Source of the DNA: RCIO01 sp964629765
GTDB taxonomy: Bacteria; Pseudomonadota; Alphaproteobacteria; Rhizobiales; Rhizobiaceae
NCBI GenBank assembly: GCA_964629765.1
Contig: CAZVTK010000003.1
Span: 1-64,000, forward strand
Direction: 5' to 3'
Length of the DNA stretch: 64,000 nucleotides
Part shown: positions 1-8,831 of the stretch, in pieces
Numbering within the stretch: the first letter of the stretch is position 1
Layout of the letters: each line of letters starts with the position of its first letter
The notes under the pieces: generated by a model
What the model was told of the DNA's origin: nothing
Seen by the model: only the letters and a program-made list of their open reading frames with translations
Databases searched by the model: none
Translations under genes and position numbers: made by a program

Positions 1-2
1 TC

Positions 3-1412
3 GCCATCGTCTATCTCGGCCTGACGCTGATCGTCGTGCTGTCGGCGATCTGGACGGGCATCACCATCGCCGACCGGCTGGTGCAGCCGATCCGCCAGCT
101 CATCGGCGCGGCGGGCGAGGTGTCCACCGGCAATCTCGACGTCGCCGTGCCGGTCGACGTGCGCGACGGCGACATGGCCTCGCTCAGCGACACGTTCAAC
201 CGCATGATCCGGCAGCTCAAGACGCAGCGCAACCAGTTGATCTCGGCGCGCGACGTGATCGACGACCGCCGCCGCTTCACCGAGGCGGTGCTGTCCGGCG
301 TGACGGCCGGCGTCATCGGTGTCGACCCCGAAGGGACCGTCACCATCGTCAACCGGTCGGCCGAGACGATGCTCGGGATCGCCGAGCAGTCCAGCATCGG
401 CAAGGACATAAGCGAGCTCCTGCCGGCGATCGGCGCGGTGTTCGGCAACGGCGTCGCCGGCGGGCGGGCGGTGCATCGCGAGCAGATCGCCTTCTACCGC
501 AAGGGGGCGGAGCGCGCCTTCAACGTGCAGGTGACGCTGGAGCAGGACGGAACCGGCACGGCCGCGCAGGACAGCAAGGCCTATGTCGTCACCGTCGACG
601 ACATCACCGACCTCGTGCAGGCGCAGCGCTCCTCCGCCTGGGCCGACGTCGCCCGCCGCATCGCCCATGAGATCAAGAACCCGCTGACGCCGATCCAGCT
701 CTCGGCCGAGCGCATCCGCCGCCGCTTCGGCAAGGTGATCGTGGAGGATCGCGAGATCTTCGACCAGTGCACCGACACCATCATCCGCCAGGTCGGCGAC
801 ATCGGCCGCATGGTCGACGAGTTCTCGGCCTTCGCGCGCATGCCCAAGCCGGAGATGCAGGTGCTCGACCTGCGCGAGCCGCTGCGCGAGGCATCCTTCC
901 TCGTCGAGATCAGCCGCGCCGACATCAGGTTCGAGCGCGATTTCGGCGACGAGCCGCTGCGCGGCACCTTCGACAGCCGCCTGCTGGCGCAGGCTTTCGG
1001 CAACGTCATCAAGAACGCCACGGAGGCCATCGAGGCCGCCGAGCGCCCCAATGGCGCTCTTGCCGGGCGGCCGGGCGTGATCCGCATCCGCGCGCGCCGG
1101 CACGGCGAGCAGCTGGTGGTCGACGTGCTGGACAACGGCAAGGGCCTGCCGCGCGAGAACCGGCAGCGGCTGCTGGAACCCTACATGACGACGCGCGAGA
1201 AGGGCACGGGCCTCGGTCTCGCCATCGTCAAGAAGATCGTCGAGGACCATGGCGGGCGGCTGGAGCTGCATGACGCCCCGGCCGGCTTCCACGACGGCGT
1301 CGGCGCCATGATCCGCATGGTGTTTCCGGCGGTTGCGGGCGCCAGAGGCGGGACGGCGACGCAGCGGGCGGCGGGGCAAGAAGAAGCATTGAAGGTAGAA
1401 AATGGCGTCTGA
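3..1412 (+). CDS. ntrY: Nitrogen regulation sensor histidine kinase NtrY (5' end outside window)
   Basis: This is the C-terminal part of the membrane sensor kinase that phosphorylates NtrX. The frame is open from the first bases of the window, so the N-terminus with its membrane segments is missing. The first visible residues (AIVYLGLTLIVVLSAIW) look like the end of the last transmembrane helix. Counting from the GTG at 36, a HAMP linker covers about residues 10-70, a PAS domain about 85-190, and the HisKA box RIAHEIKNPLTP has its phospho-acceptor histidine at about 211. The ATPase domain shows an N box (NVIKNATEAIEA), a G1 box (DNGKGLP) and a G2 box (GTGLGLAIVK). The stop overlaps the start of ntrX by 11 bases, as expected for a co-translated pair. 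Assignment rests on family motifs plus the ntrY-ntrX-trkA order conserved in Rhizobiales. Confidence 0.95.
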   Translation, partial: AIVYLGLTLIVVLSAIWTGITIADRLVQPIRQLIGAAGEVSTGNLDVAVPVDVRDGDMASLSDTFNRMIRQLKTQRNQLISARDVIDDRRRFTEAVLSGVTAGVIGVDPEGTVTIVNRSAETMLGIAEQSSIGKDISELLPAIGAVFGNGVAGGRAVHREQIAFYRKGAERAFNVQVTLEQDGTGTAAQDSKAYVVTVDDITDLVQAQRSSAWADVARRIAHEIKNPLTPIQLSAERIRRRFGKVIVEDREIFDQCTDTIIRQVGDIGRMVDEFSAFARMPKPEMQVLDLREPLREASFLVEISRADIRFERDFGDEPLRGTFDSRLLAQAFGNVIKNATEAIEAAERPNGALAGRPGVIRIRARRHGEQLVVDVLDNGKGLPRENRQRLLEPYMTTREKGTGLGLAIVKKIVEDHGGRLELHDAPAGFHDGVGAMIRMVFPAVAGARGGTATQRAAGQEEALKVENGV

Positions 1413-2763
1413 CATTCTGATCGTCGACGACGAGGAGGACATCCGCGACCTCGTGGCCGGCATCCTTGGCGACGAGGGGCACGAAACCCGCACGGCCGGC
1501 GACAGCGATTCGGCGCTGGCGGCCATCGCCGACCGCGTGCCGCGGCTGGTCTTCCTCGACATCTGGCTCCAGGGCTCGCGGCTGGACGGGCTGGCGCTGC
1601 TCGACGAGATCAAGAAGCTGCATCCCGACCTGCCGGTGGTGATGATCTCCGGCCACGGCACCATCGAGACCGCCGTCTCGGCGATCCGCCGCGGCGCCTA
1701 TGATTTCATCGAGAAACCGTTCAAGGCAGACCGGCTCATCCTCATCTGCGAGCGCGCGCTGGAAACGTCGAAGCTCAGGCGTGAGGTGTCCGACTTGAGG
1801 AAGCGCAGCGGCGACAGCTTCGACCTGATCGGCACGTCCCATGCGGTGAACCAGTTGCGCCAGACCATCGAGCGCGTGGCGCCGACCAACAGCCGCATCA
1901 TGATCCTCGGCCCGTCGGGCGCCGGCAAGGAGATGGTGGCGCGCGCCATCCACGCCGCGTCGGCGCGCGCGTCGGGGCCGTTCGTGACGGTCAACGCCGC
2001 CGCGATCACGCCGGAGCGCATGGAGGTGGAGCTCTTCGGCACCGAGCCGAACGGCTCCGAGCGCAAGGTCGGCGCGCTGGAGGAGGCCCATCGCGGCATC
2101 CTCTACCTCGACGAGGTCGGCGACATGCCGCGCGAGACGCAGGGCAAGATCCTGCGCGTGCTTGTCGACCAGCAGTTCGAGCGCGTCGGTGGCACCAAGC
2201 GCGTCAAGGTCGACGTGCGCATCATCTCGTCCTCGGCCTACAATCTCGAAAGCCTGATCCAGCAGGGGCGCTTTCGCGAGGATCTCTACCACCGGCTCTC
2301 GGTGGTGCCGGTCATGGTGGCGGGCCTGTCGGAGCGCCGCGAGGACATCCCGTTCCTCGTCGATCATTTCATGCGGCAGGTGGCGCAGCAGGCCGGCATC
2401 AAGATGCGCCGGCTGGGCGACGACGCGCTGGCCGTGCTTCAGGCGCATAACTGGCCGGGCAACATCCGCCAGCTTCGCAACAATATCGAGCGGCTGATGA
2501 TCCTCGTCCGCGGCGACGACCCCGACGCGCCGATCACCGCCGACCTGCTGCCCTCGGAGATCGGCGACGTGATGCCGCGCGCGCCCAACCAGTCGGACCA
2601 GCACATCATGGCGCTGCCGCTGCGCGAGGCGCGCGAGCTGTTCGAGAAGGAGTACCTGATCGCCCAGATCAACCGCTTCGGCGGCAACATCTCGCGCACG
2701 GCCGAGTTCATCGGCATGGAGCGCTCGGCGCTGCACCGCAAGCTGAAGTCGCTGGGGGTCTGA
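1402..2763 (+). CDS. ntrX: Nitrogen assimilation response regulator NtrX
   Basis: A 453-residue NtrC-like response regulator, partner of NtrY. The receiver domain (1-120) has its acidic pocket at D9-D10 and its probable phosphorylation site at D53 (VFLDIW). The AAA+ domain has Walker A GPSGAGKE and Walker B ILYLDEVGDM. The loop that normally carries GAFTGA reads GTEPNGSERKVGALEEA, so the sigma-54 contact motif is absent. This is usual for alphaproteobacterial NtrX and suggests it does not act as a classical sigma-54 activator. The C-terminus has a Fis-type helix-turn-helix (NISRTAEFIGMERSALHRKLKSLG). It starts at the ATG inside the end of ntrY, and trkA follows one base after its stop, so the three genes are probably one transcript. 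Confidence 0.95.
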   Translation: MASDILIVDDEEDIRDLVAGILGDEGHETRTAGDSDSALAAIADRVPRLVFLDIWLQGSRLDGLALLDEIKKLHPDLPVVMISGHGTIETAVSAIRRGAYDFIEKPFKADRLILICERALETSKLRREVSDLRKRSGDSFDLIGTSHAVNQLRQTIERVAPTNSRIMILGPSGAGKEMVARAIHAASARASGPFVTVNAAAITPERMEVELFGTEPNGSERKVGALEEAHRGILYLDEVGDMPRETQGKILRVLVDQQFERVGGTKRVKVDVRIISSSAYNLESLIQQGRFREDLYHRLSVVPVMVAGLSERREDIPFLVDHFMRQVAQQAGIKMRRLGDDALAVLQAHNWPGNIRQLRNNIERLMILVRGDDPDAPITADLLPSEIGDVMPRAPNQSDQHIMALPLREARELFEKEYLIAQINRFGGNISRTAEFIGMERSALHRKLKSLGV

Positions 2764-2764
2764 C

Positions 2765-4141
2765 TTGCGCGTCATCATCTGCGGGGCCGGCCAGGTCGGC
2801 TACGGCATCGCCGAGCGGCTGGCGGCCGAGCGCAACGACGTGACGGTGATCGACACCGCGCCGGACCTGATCCGCGCGGTCCGCGACAATCTCGACGCGC
2901 ACGGCATCGTCGGCCACGGCGCGCACCCGGACGTGCTGGAGCGCGCCGGCGCCCAGCAGGCCGACATGATCATCGCGGTGACGCTCTATGACGAGGTCAA
3001 CATCGTCGCCTGCGAAGTGGCGCACGCGCTGTTCAACGTGCCCACCAAGATCGCCCGCATCCGGGCGCAGTCCTATCTCCAGCCGCACTACGGCGACCTG
3101 TTCGCGCGCGAGAACCTGCCCATCGACGTGGTCATCTCGCCGGAGGTGGAGGTCGGCGACATGGTGCTGCGCCGCATCGCGCTGCCCGGCGCGACCGACG
3201 TGGTGCGCTTCGCCGATGCGAAGATCGTGATGGTGGCGATCGAGTGCCTCGAGGACTGCCCGGTGGTGAACACGCCGCTGGCGCAGCTCTCGGACCTGTT
3301 TCCCGGCCTCGCCTCGACGGTGGTCGGGGTGTCGCGCAACGGCCGCCTTTTCGTGCCGCGCTCGGCCGACCAGCTCGTCACCGGCGACATGGCCTATGTC
3401 GTCACCCGCCCGGATCAGGTGAAGCGCACGCTCGGCCTGTTCGGCCATGAGGAGCAGGAAGCCTCGCGCATCGTCATTGCCGGCGGCGGAAATATCGGCC
3501 TCTACGTCGCGCGGGCCATCGAGGCGCGGCAGGCGCGCATCAACGTCAAGCTGATCGAGCGCGACCGCGAGCGCGCCGTCGCCATCGCCGACGAATTGCG
3601 CCGCACGGTGGTGCTGCACGGGAGCGCGCTCGACCAGAAGCTGCTGATGGAGGCCGGCATCCGGGAGGCCGACCTGATGGTGGCGCTGACCAATGACGAC
3701 CAGGTGAACCTGCTGGCGAGCGTCATGGCGAAGCAACTGGGCTGCAAGGCCAACCTGGCGCTGGTCAACAACCCGGCCTATCGCGACTTCACCCGCGCGC
3801 TCGGCATCGACGCGCAGGTGAACCCGCGCAACGTCACCATCTCGCGCGTGCTCCAGTATGTGCGGCGGGGGCGCATCCGCGCGGTGCATTCCATCCATGG
3901 CGGCGGCGCCGAGGTGATCGAGGCCGAGGCGCTGGAGACGTCGCCGCTGGTCGGGCAGCCGCTGCGCGACCTCGATCTGCCGAAGGGCATGCGCATCGGC
4001 GCGGTCTACCGCGACGGCGGGATGCTGACGCCAAGCGGCGAGACGCGCGTGCGGCCGAAGGACCGGGTGGTGATGTTCGTGCTTGCCGATACGGTGAAGC
4101 AGGTGGAGCAGATGTTCCGGGTGAGCCTGGAGTTTTTCTGA
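2765..4141 (+). CDS. trkA: Trk system K+ uptake NAD-binding regulator TrkA
   Basis: A 458-residue cytoplasmic subunit that gates TrkH/TrkG potassium channels. It consists of two tandem RCK modules. The first Rossmann fold begins at the N-terminus (IICGAGQVGYGIAERL) and the second at about residue 233 (IVIAGGGNIGLYVARAIE). Each is followed by a TrkA-C domain; the second contains VIEAEALETSPLVGQPLRDLDLPKG. The length is that of typical double-RCK TrkA. The start is a TTG one base after the ntrX stop, giving the canonical MRVIICGAGQVG N-terminus; no better start exists upstream in this frame. No trkH is visible in the window. Location directly after ntrX is conserved in Rhizobiales. Confidence 0.94.
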   Translation: MRVIICGAGQVGYGIAERLAAERNDVTVIDTAPDLIRAVRDNLDAHGIVGHGAHPDVLERAGAQQADMIIAVTLYDEVNIVACEVAHALFNVPTKIARIRAQSYLQPHYGDLFARENLPIDVVISPEVEVGDMVLRRIALPGATDVVRFADAKIVMVAIECLEDCPVVNTPLAQLSDLFPGLASTVVGVSRNGRLFVPRSADQLVTGDMAYVVTRPDQVKRTLGLFGHEEQEASRIVIAGGGNIGLYVARAIEARQARINVKLIERDRERAVAIADELRRTVVLHGSALDQKLLMEAGIREADLMVALTNDDQVNLLASVMAKQLGCKANLALVNNPAYRDFTRALGIDAQVNPRNVTISRVLQYVRRGRIRAVHSIHGGGAEVIEAEALETSPLVGQPLRDLDLPKGMRIGAVYRDGGMLTPSGETRVRPKDRVVMFVLADTVKQVEQMFRVSLEFF

Positions 4142-4194
4142 CGGCGCCGCAAGCGCAAGGCCCGAGGGGATCCGAGAGGGCAGGGGAGACGGAT

Positions 4195-5058
4195 TTGTCG
4201 CGCATAGCCTATGTCAACGGCCGCTACGTGCCGCACCGTGACGCCGTCGTCCATGTCGAGGACCGCGGCTACCAGTTCGCGGACGGCGTCTACGAGGTCT
4301 GCGAGATCGCCCGCGGCAACATCATGGACATGCCGCGCCACCTCGACCGGCTGGGCCGTTCGCTTGCCGAGCTGTCGATCGCATGGCCGCTGTCGCGGCG
4401 GGCGCTGGAGCGCATCGTCGCCGAGGTGGTGCGCCGCAACCGGGTGCGCGACGGGCTGGTCTACATGCAGGTGACGCGCGGGGTGGCGCCGCGCGACCAC
4501 GCCTTCCCGGTAAAGCCGGTGAGGCCCGCGCTGGTGATCACCGCGAAGCGCTCCGATCCGGCGGCCGCGGCGGCGCGCGCCGAGCGCGGCGTCGATGTCA
4601 TCACCGTGCCGGAAAACCGCTGGGACCGCGTCGACATCAAGACCGTCGGGCTGCTGCCGAACGTGCTCGCCAAGCAGCAGGCGCGGGAGGCGGGAGCTGC
4701 CGAAGCGTGGTTCGTCGACCCGGACGGCACGGTGAAGGAGGGCGCCTCCACCAATGCGTGGATCGTCACCAAGGACGGCACACTCGTCACCCGGCCGGCC
4801 GATCGCGGCATCCTGCGCGGCATCACCCGCACGACGCTCTTCGACGTGGCCGCAAGGCTCGGCCTTCGCATCGAGGAGCGCGGCTTCACCGTTGACGAGG
4901 CCAGGGCCGCGCGCGAGGCCTTCATCACCGCCGCGACGCTTGAGGTCATGCCGGTGGTGCGGATCGACGGCGCTGCGGTGGCGAACGGCCATCCGGGATC
5001 GATCGCGCTTTCGCTGCGGGCCGCCTTTTTTGACGTTGCGGAAAAGATGCCGTCCTGA
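4195..5058 (+). CDS. dat: D-amino-acid aminotransferase (PLP fold type IV)
   Basis: A 287-residue class IV aminotransferase that interconverts D-amino acids and 2-oxo acids (for example D-alanine + 2-oxoglutarate), supplying D-glutamate for peptidoglycan. The PLP lysine is probably K149 in DIKTVGLLPNVLAKQQA. The N-terminal VNGRYVPHRDAVVHVEDRGYQFADGVYE and the segment KEGASTNAWIV are typical of the D-alanine transaminase branch, not of IlvE. The start is a TTG preceded by an AGGGGAG ribosome-binding site. It sits 53 bases after trkA and 146 bases before hfq, a neighbourhood found in many Rhizobiales. Substrate preference cannot be read from sequence, so a branched-chain or aminodeoxychorismate activity is a weaker alternative. 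Confidence 0.88.
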   Translation: MSRIAYVNGRYVPHRDAVVHVEDRGYQFADGVYEVCEIARGNIMDMPRHLDRLGRSLAELSIAWPLSRRALERIVAEVVRRNRVRDGLVYMQVTRGVAPRDHAFPVKPVRPALVITAKRSDPAAAAARAERGVDVITVPENRWDRVDIKTVGLLPNVLAKQQAREAGAAEAWFVDPDGTVKEGASTNAWIVTKDGTLVTRPADRGILRGITRTTLFDVAARLGLRIEERGFTVDEARAAREAFITAATLEVMPVVRIDGAAVANGHPGSIALSLRAAFFDVAEKMPS

Positions 5059-5204
5059 TAACGCCTGACGGCTGGCGCCCCCTTGTTGAGCGGTCATTTT
5101 TACCGCTGGGGAAGGGTTCGGGGGCGCCCGGATCGGTTGACTTCCGCAGCCTGGGAGGTGCTAGTGGGCGTCAATCCGCAGGGGCCTGGCGAAAGACAAG
5201 AAAA

Positions 5205-5453
5205 ATGGCGGAACGGCAGCAAAATCTTCAGGACCTGTTCCTGAACTCTGTTCGCAAGAGCAAGATTCCACTCACGATTTTCCTCATCAACGGCGTCAAG
5301 TTGACCGGCGTCGTGACCTCCTTCGACAATTTCTGCGTCCTGTTGCGGCGGGACGGGCATTCGCAGCTCGTCTACAAGCATGCGATCTCGACGATCATGC
5401 CGAGCCAGCCGGTGCAGATGTTCGACGGCGAGGAAGCCTCCCGGGACGGGTGA
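5205..5453 (+). CDS. hfq: RNA chaperone Hfq
   Basis: An 82-residue Sm-like protein that forms a hexameric ring and pairs small RNAs with mRNAs. The Sm1 motif is FLINGVKLTGVVTSFDNFCVLL and the Sm2 region includes the diagnostic YKHAIST, whose K-H pair lines the proximal RNA-binding face. The short C-terminal tail (VQMFDGEEASRDG) is typical of alphaproteobacteria. The start is an ATG following GACAAGAAAA. The 146-base gap upstream should hold its own promoter. hflX follows after only three bases, so the two are co-transcribed as in most proteobacteria. Confidence 0.98.
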   Translation: MAERQQNLQDLFLNSVRKSKIPLTIFLINGVKLTGVVTSFDNFCVLLRRDGHSQLVYKHAISTIMPSQPVQMFDGEEASRDG

Positions 5454-5456
5454 TCA

Positions 5457-6857
5457 TTGAAGCGCGACGCTTCGACGACCGACAAGACGACAAGGACGGC
5501 GCCGCCGCACGGTGAACCCGCCGCCGGCCCCGCTTCCGGAAAGACCGGCAGCGCGGTGGTCGTCGTGCCGGTGCTGACGCGGCGCCAGCGCGACGACGGC
5601 GCGGTGGCGGCGCTGCGTGAGCCGCAGGCGCGCCGCGAGGAGGCGCTGGGCCTTGCCCGCGCCATCGACCTCGACATCGTCCATTCCGAGATCGTCATGC
5701 TGGCCGACCCGCGCCCGGCGACGCTGCTCGGCTCCGGCAAGGTGGCCGAGCTCGCGGCCATCGGCAAGGAGAAGGGCGCCGGGCTCTTCATCGTCGACCA
5801 TGCGCTGACGCCGGTGCAGCAGCGCAACCTCGAAAAGGAGCTCGACGCCAAGGTGCTCGACCGCACCGGGCTGATCCTGGAGATCTTCGGCCGGCGCGCG
5901 CGCACGCGGGAGGGCACGCTTCAGGTCGAGCTGGCGCATCTGGAATACCAGCGTGGGCGCCTCGTGCGCTCGTGGACCCATCTTGAGCGCCAGCGCGGCG
6001 GCGGCGGCTTCATGGGCGGCCCCGGCGAGACGCAGATCGAGGCCGACCGCCGGCTGTTGCAGGAGCGCATCCTCAAGCTCAAGCGCGAGCTGGAGGGCGT
6101 CAAGCGCACGCGCGAGCTGCACCGCTCCAAGCGGCGCAAGGTGCCATATCCCATCGTGTCGATCGTCGGCTACACCAATGCCGGCAAGTCGACCCTGTTC
6201 AACCGGCTGACCGGCTCGGCCGTGCTTGCCGAGGACATGCTGTTTGCCACGCTGGACCCAACGCTGCGCCGGCTGAAGCTGCCGCTCGGGACCGAGATCA
6301 TCCTGTCCGACACGGTCGGCTTCATCTCCGACCTGCCGACGCACCTCGTCGCCGCCTTCCGCGCGACGCTGGAGGAGGTGGTGGAGGCCGACCTCGTCAT
6401 CCATTTGCGCGACATATCCGACCCCGACACGCGCGCGCAGGCCGACGACGTGGTGAAGATCCTCGCCGACCTCGACGTCGACGCCACCGACCCGGCCCAT
6501 GTCATCGAGGCGTGGAACAAGATCGACCTGCTGGACGAGGCCGCCCGCCGGCACCTGCTCGACGGCGCGCGGGACACCGCCCTGCCGCCGATCGCGCTTT
6601 CGGCTGCCACCGGGGAGGGCGTCGGCGAGCTGGCGACGCTGATCGAAACCAAGCTCGCGGGACTGTCGACCATGGTCGAGGCCAGCCTGACGGCGGCGCA
6701 ACTGCACCTGACCGACTGGCTGTACCGGTCGGGCACCGTGGTGAACCGTGTCGACCGCGAGGACGGCGGCGTCGACCTTCAGATCAGGACGACGGCGCAG
6801 CGCGCGCGCGAGATCGAGGCGCGCCTGTCGGGACAGCGCGCGGCGCCTCTCGACTAA
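5457..6857 (+). CDS. hflX: GTPase HflX (ribosome-associated)
   Basis: A 466-residue ribosome-splitting/rescue GTPase. The N-terminal HflX domain (about 40-200) contains ADPRPATLLGSGKVAELA and the helical GGGGFMGGPGETQIEADRRL signature that precedes the G domain. GTPase motifs are G1 GYTNAGKSTLFNRL, G2/G3 DTVGFISDLPTHLVAAFRATLEE and G4 NKID. The gene starts with TTG three bases after hfq. The first 35 or so residues are low-complexity (T/A/P-rich) and poorly conserved in the family, so a start further downstream cannot be excluded. The hfq-hflX pairing supports the identification. Confidence 0.95.
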   Translation: MKRDASTTDKTTRTAPPHGEPAAGPASGKTGSAVVVVPVLTRRQRDDGAVAALREPQARREEALGLARAIDLDIVHSEIVMLADPRPATLLGSGKVAELAAIGKEKGAGLFIVDHALTPVQQRNLEKELDAKVLDRTGLILEIFGRRARTREGTLQVELAHLEYQRGRLVRSWTHLERQRGGGGFMGGPGETQIEADRRLLQERILKLKRELEGVKRTRELHRSKRRKVPYPIVSIVGYTNAGKSTLFNRLTGSAVLAEDMLFATLDPTLRRLKLPLGTEIILSDTVGFISDLPTHLVAAFRATLEEVVEADLVIHLRDISDPDTRAQADDVVKILADLDVDATDPAHVIEAWNKIDLLDEAARRHLLDGARDTALPPIALSAATGEGVGELATLIETKLAGLSTMVEASLTAAQLHLTDWLYRSGTVVNRVDREDGGVDLQIRTTAQRAREIEARLSGQRAAPLD

Positions 6858-6904
6858 CGCCGCAACCTCTGGTTCCATGCGACTCCCGTAACGAGGAGGG
6901 TCTC

Positions 6905-7159
6905 ATGGGAATCGAAAGCATCATCGTTCTTCTGATCGTCGGCGCGGTCGCCGGCTGGCTCGCCGGCCAGATCGTCAAGGGCTACGGCTTCGGCGTCGTC
7001 GGCAACATCGTCGTCGGCATCGTCGGCGCGCTGATCGCGAGCTGGCTGTTCCCCGCCATCGGCGTCTCGCTGGGCAGCGGCTGGGTCGCCGCCATCCTGC
7101 ATTCCACCATCGGCGCGGTGATCCTGCTGGTCCTGATCGGGCTGGTCAGGCGCGGCTGA
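6905..7159 (+). CDS. GlsB/YeaQ/YmgE family stress-response membrane protein
   Basis: An 84-residue very hydrophobic protein with three predicted membrane segments: about 3-20 (SIIVLLIVGAVAGWLAGQI), 28-50 (GVVGNIVVGIVGALIASWLF) and 58-80. The glycine spacing (GAVAGWLAGQIVKGYGFGVVGN) is the signature of the YeaQ/YmgE transglycosylase-associated family, whose biochemical role is unknown although members are often stress-induced. The frame is open well upstream inside hflX, but the ATG at 6905 is preceded by an excellent ACGAGGAGG ribosome-binding site and gives the family N-terminus MGIESII. It is 47 bases downstream of hflX. Confidence 0.9.
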   Translation: MGIESIIVLLIVGAVAGWLAGQIVKGYGFGVVGNIVVGIVGALIASWLFPAIGVSLGSGWVAAILHSTIGAVILLVLIGLVRRG

Positions 7160-7174
7160 CAACGCCAAGCGCCA

Positions 7175-7223
7175 GAGCATGATCCCGAAAAGTGGGCACC
7201 ACTTTTCGGAAAAGATCATGCTC
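7175..7223. repeat. Rhizobiales-type dispersed palindrome, left half
   Basis: A 49-base near-perfect inverted repeat: GAGCATGATC at the left pairs with GATCATGCTC at the right, and CCGAAAAGTGG pairs with CCACTTTTCGG around the centre. Palindromes of this type are scattered in many copies in Mesorhizobium and related genomes (from general knowledge of those genomes; not checked by search). It lies just after the GlsB-like gene and before the convergent tctA stop, so transcribed as RNA it could act as a bidirectional terminator or mRNA-stabilising hairpin. Confidence 0.75.
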
Positions 7224-7235
7224 AAACAAAAAGAT

Positions 7236-7274
7236 AGAGCGGGATAGCGATTCAATCGCGTTATATCCCGCTCT
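7236..7274. repeat. Rhizobiales-type dispersed palindrome, right half
   Basis: A second 39-base inverted repeat directly beside the first: AGAGCGGGATA at the left pairs with TATCCCGCTCT at the right, with GCGATT/AATCGC closing the inner stem. The two palindromes together form a roughly 100-base composite repeat filling the gap between the convergent GlsB-like and tctA genes. The perfect outer arms make a strong hairpin on either strand. Confidence 0.7.
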
Positions 7275-7312
7275 ATGCCGGGCGGGGCGAACCCGTCCGG
7301 CCTTGTGCCCGT

Positions 7313-8821
7313 TCAGTCTTCCTCGACGAACACTTCCTCGCGCTTCTTCCGGACCGCGGGCAGGAGCACGACGACCAGCACCGCCACGGCGGCCCCCAGC
7401 AGCACGGCGCTGATCGGCCGCGTGACGAAGACGGACGGGTCGCCGCGCGAGATGATCATGGCGCGGCGCAGGTTCTCCTCCAGCAGCGGCCCGAGCACGA
7501 AGCCCAGCAGCAGCGGCGCGGGCTCGCAGCGCAGCTTCACCAGCACGTAGCCGAGCAGCCCGAAGAAGGCGACCGCGTAGAGGTCGTAGGCGTTGTTGTT
7601 CACGCTGTAGACCCCGATGGCGCAGAACGTCATGATCGCCGGGAACAGCACGTAATAGGGCACGGTGAGCAGCTTCACCCACATGCCGATCAGCGGCAGG
7701 TTCAGCACCACCAGCATCAAATTGCCGATCCACATCGAGGCGATGATGCCCCAGAAGAGGGCCGGCTGCTCGCTCGCCACGTTGGGCCCCGGCACGATGC
7801 CCTGGATGATCATCGCGCCGATCATCAGCGCCATCACCGGGTTGGCGGGGATGCCGAGGGTCAGCAGCGGGATGAACGAGGTCTGCGCCGCCGCGTTGTT
7901 GGCGCTCTCCGGCCCGGCGACGCCCTCGACCGCGCCGTGGCCGAACTCTTGAGGGTTCTTCGCCACACGCTTCTCCAGCGTGTAGGAGGCGAAGGAGGCG
8001 AGGATCGCGCCGCCGCCCGGCAGCACGCCGAGCGCCGAGCCGAGCACGGTGCCGCGGATGATCGGCGGCGTCATCCGCCGCCAGTCCTCCCGCGTCGGCA
8101 GCAGGTTCGTCACGGTCTTCACCATGACCTCGCGCGTCGCCTCGTTCTCGAGATTGCGCAGGATCTCGGCGATGCCGAACAGGCCGACCGCGAGCGCCAC
8201 GAAGTTTAGCCCGTCCGAATATTGCCGGATGCCGAGGTTGAAGCGCGGCGTGCCGGTGTAGATGTCGGTGCCGACGAGGCCGAGCAGCAGACCCAGCACC
8301 ACCATCGCCAGCGCCTTGACGATCGAGCCGTGCGCCAGCGCGATGGAGGAGACGAGACCGACCACCATCAGCGAGAAATATTCCGGTGGGCCGAATTTGA
8401 GGGCGATGATCGTCAGGGGCGGCGCGAGCAGCGCCACGAGGAAGGTCGACACCGTGCCGGCGAAGAACGAGCCCAGCGCCGCGATGGCGAGCGCCGCGCC
8501 GGCGCGGCCGCGCTTGGCCATCTCGTAGCCGTCGATGGCGGTGACCGCCGACGAGGATTCGCCGGGCATGTTGATGAGGATCGCCGTGGTCGAGCCGCCA
8601 TATTGGGCGCCGTAATAGATGCCGGCGAGCATGATGAGCGACGATACCGGGTCGCCGATCTGGAAGGTGATCGGCAGCAGCATGGCGATGGTGGCCGTGG
8701 CGCCGATGCCCGGCAGCACGCCGATGAGCGTGCCGAGCAGCACGCCGAGCAGGCAGAAGAACAGGTTGGTGAGCGTGGTCGCGGTGGCGAAGCCGAGCCC
8801 GAGATTGGAGATCAGATCCAT
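7313..8821 (-). CDS. tctA: Tripartite tricarboxylate transporter permease TctA
   Basis: The 502-residue large membrane subunit of a TTT-family secondary transporter, driven by an ion gradient and fed by the periplasmic protein TctC. It begins MDLISNLGLGFATATTLTN and shows the TctA signature GVLLGTLIGVLPGIGATATIAMLLP near residue 30-50. Another conserved block is YYGAQYGGSTTAILINMPGESSSAVTAIDGYEMAKRGRAG. About 11-12 membrane helices are predicted. It is the last gene of tctC-tctB-tctA, separated from tctB by 10 bases. The substrate (citrate, tartrate, aromatic acids and so on) cannot be inferred. Confidence 0.94.
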   Translation of the reverse strand: MDLISNLGLGFATATTLTNLFFCLLGVLLGTLIGVLPGIGATATIAMLLPITFQIGDPVSSLIMLAGIYYGAQYGGSTTAILINMPGESSSAVTAIDGYEMAKRGRAGAALAIAALGSFFAGTVSTFLVALLAPPLTIIALKFGPPEYFSLMVVGLVSSIALAHGSIVKALAMVVLGLLLGLVGTDIYTGTPRFNLGIRQYSDGLNFVALAVGLFGIAEILRNLENEATREVMVKTVTNLLPTREDWRRMTPPIIRGTVLGSALGVLPGGGAILASFASYTLEKRVAKNPQEFGHGAVEGVAGPESANNAAAQTSFIPLLTLGIPANPVMALMIGAMIIQGIVPGPNVASEQPALFWGIIASMWIGNLMLVVLNLPLIGMWVKLLTVPYYVLFPAIMTFCAIGVYSVNNNAYDLYAVAFFGLLGYVLVKLRCEPAPLLLGFVLGPLLEENLRRAMIISRGDPSVFVTRPISAVLLGAAVAVLVVVLLPAVRKKREEVFVEED

Positions 8822-8831
8822 GGCCGCCCCC

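Noticed and set aside
1228..2778. A 516-codon - strand frame opposite ntrX
   Set aside because: H/D/R-rich shadow of ntrX; ntrX has full receiver and AAA+ motifs.
5089..5107. AGCGGT...ACCGCT hairpin after dat as a terminator
   Set aside because: Only a six-base stem with T residues in the loop instead of a following U-tract; not convincing as a rho-independent terminator.
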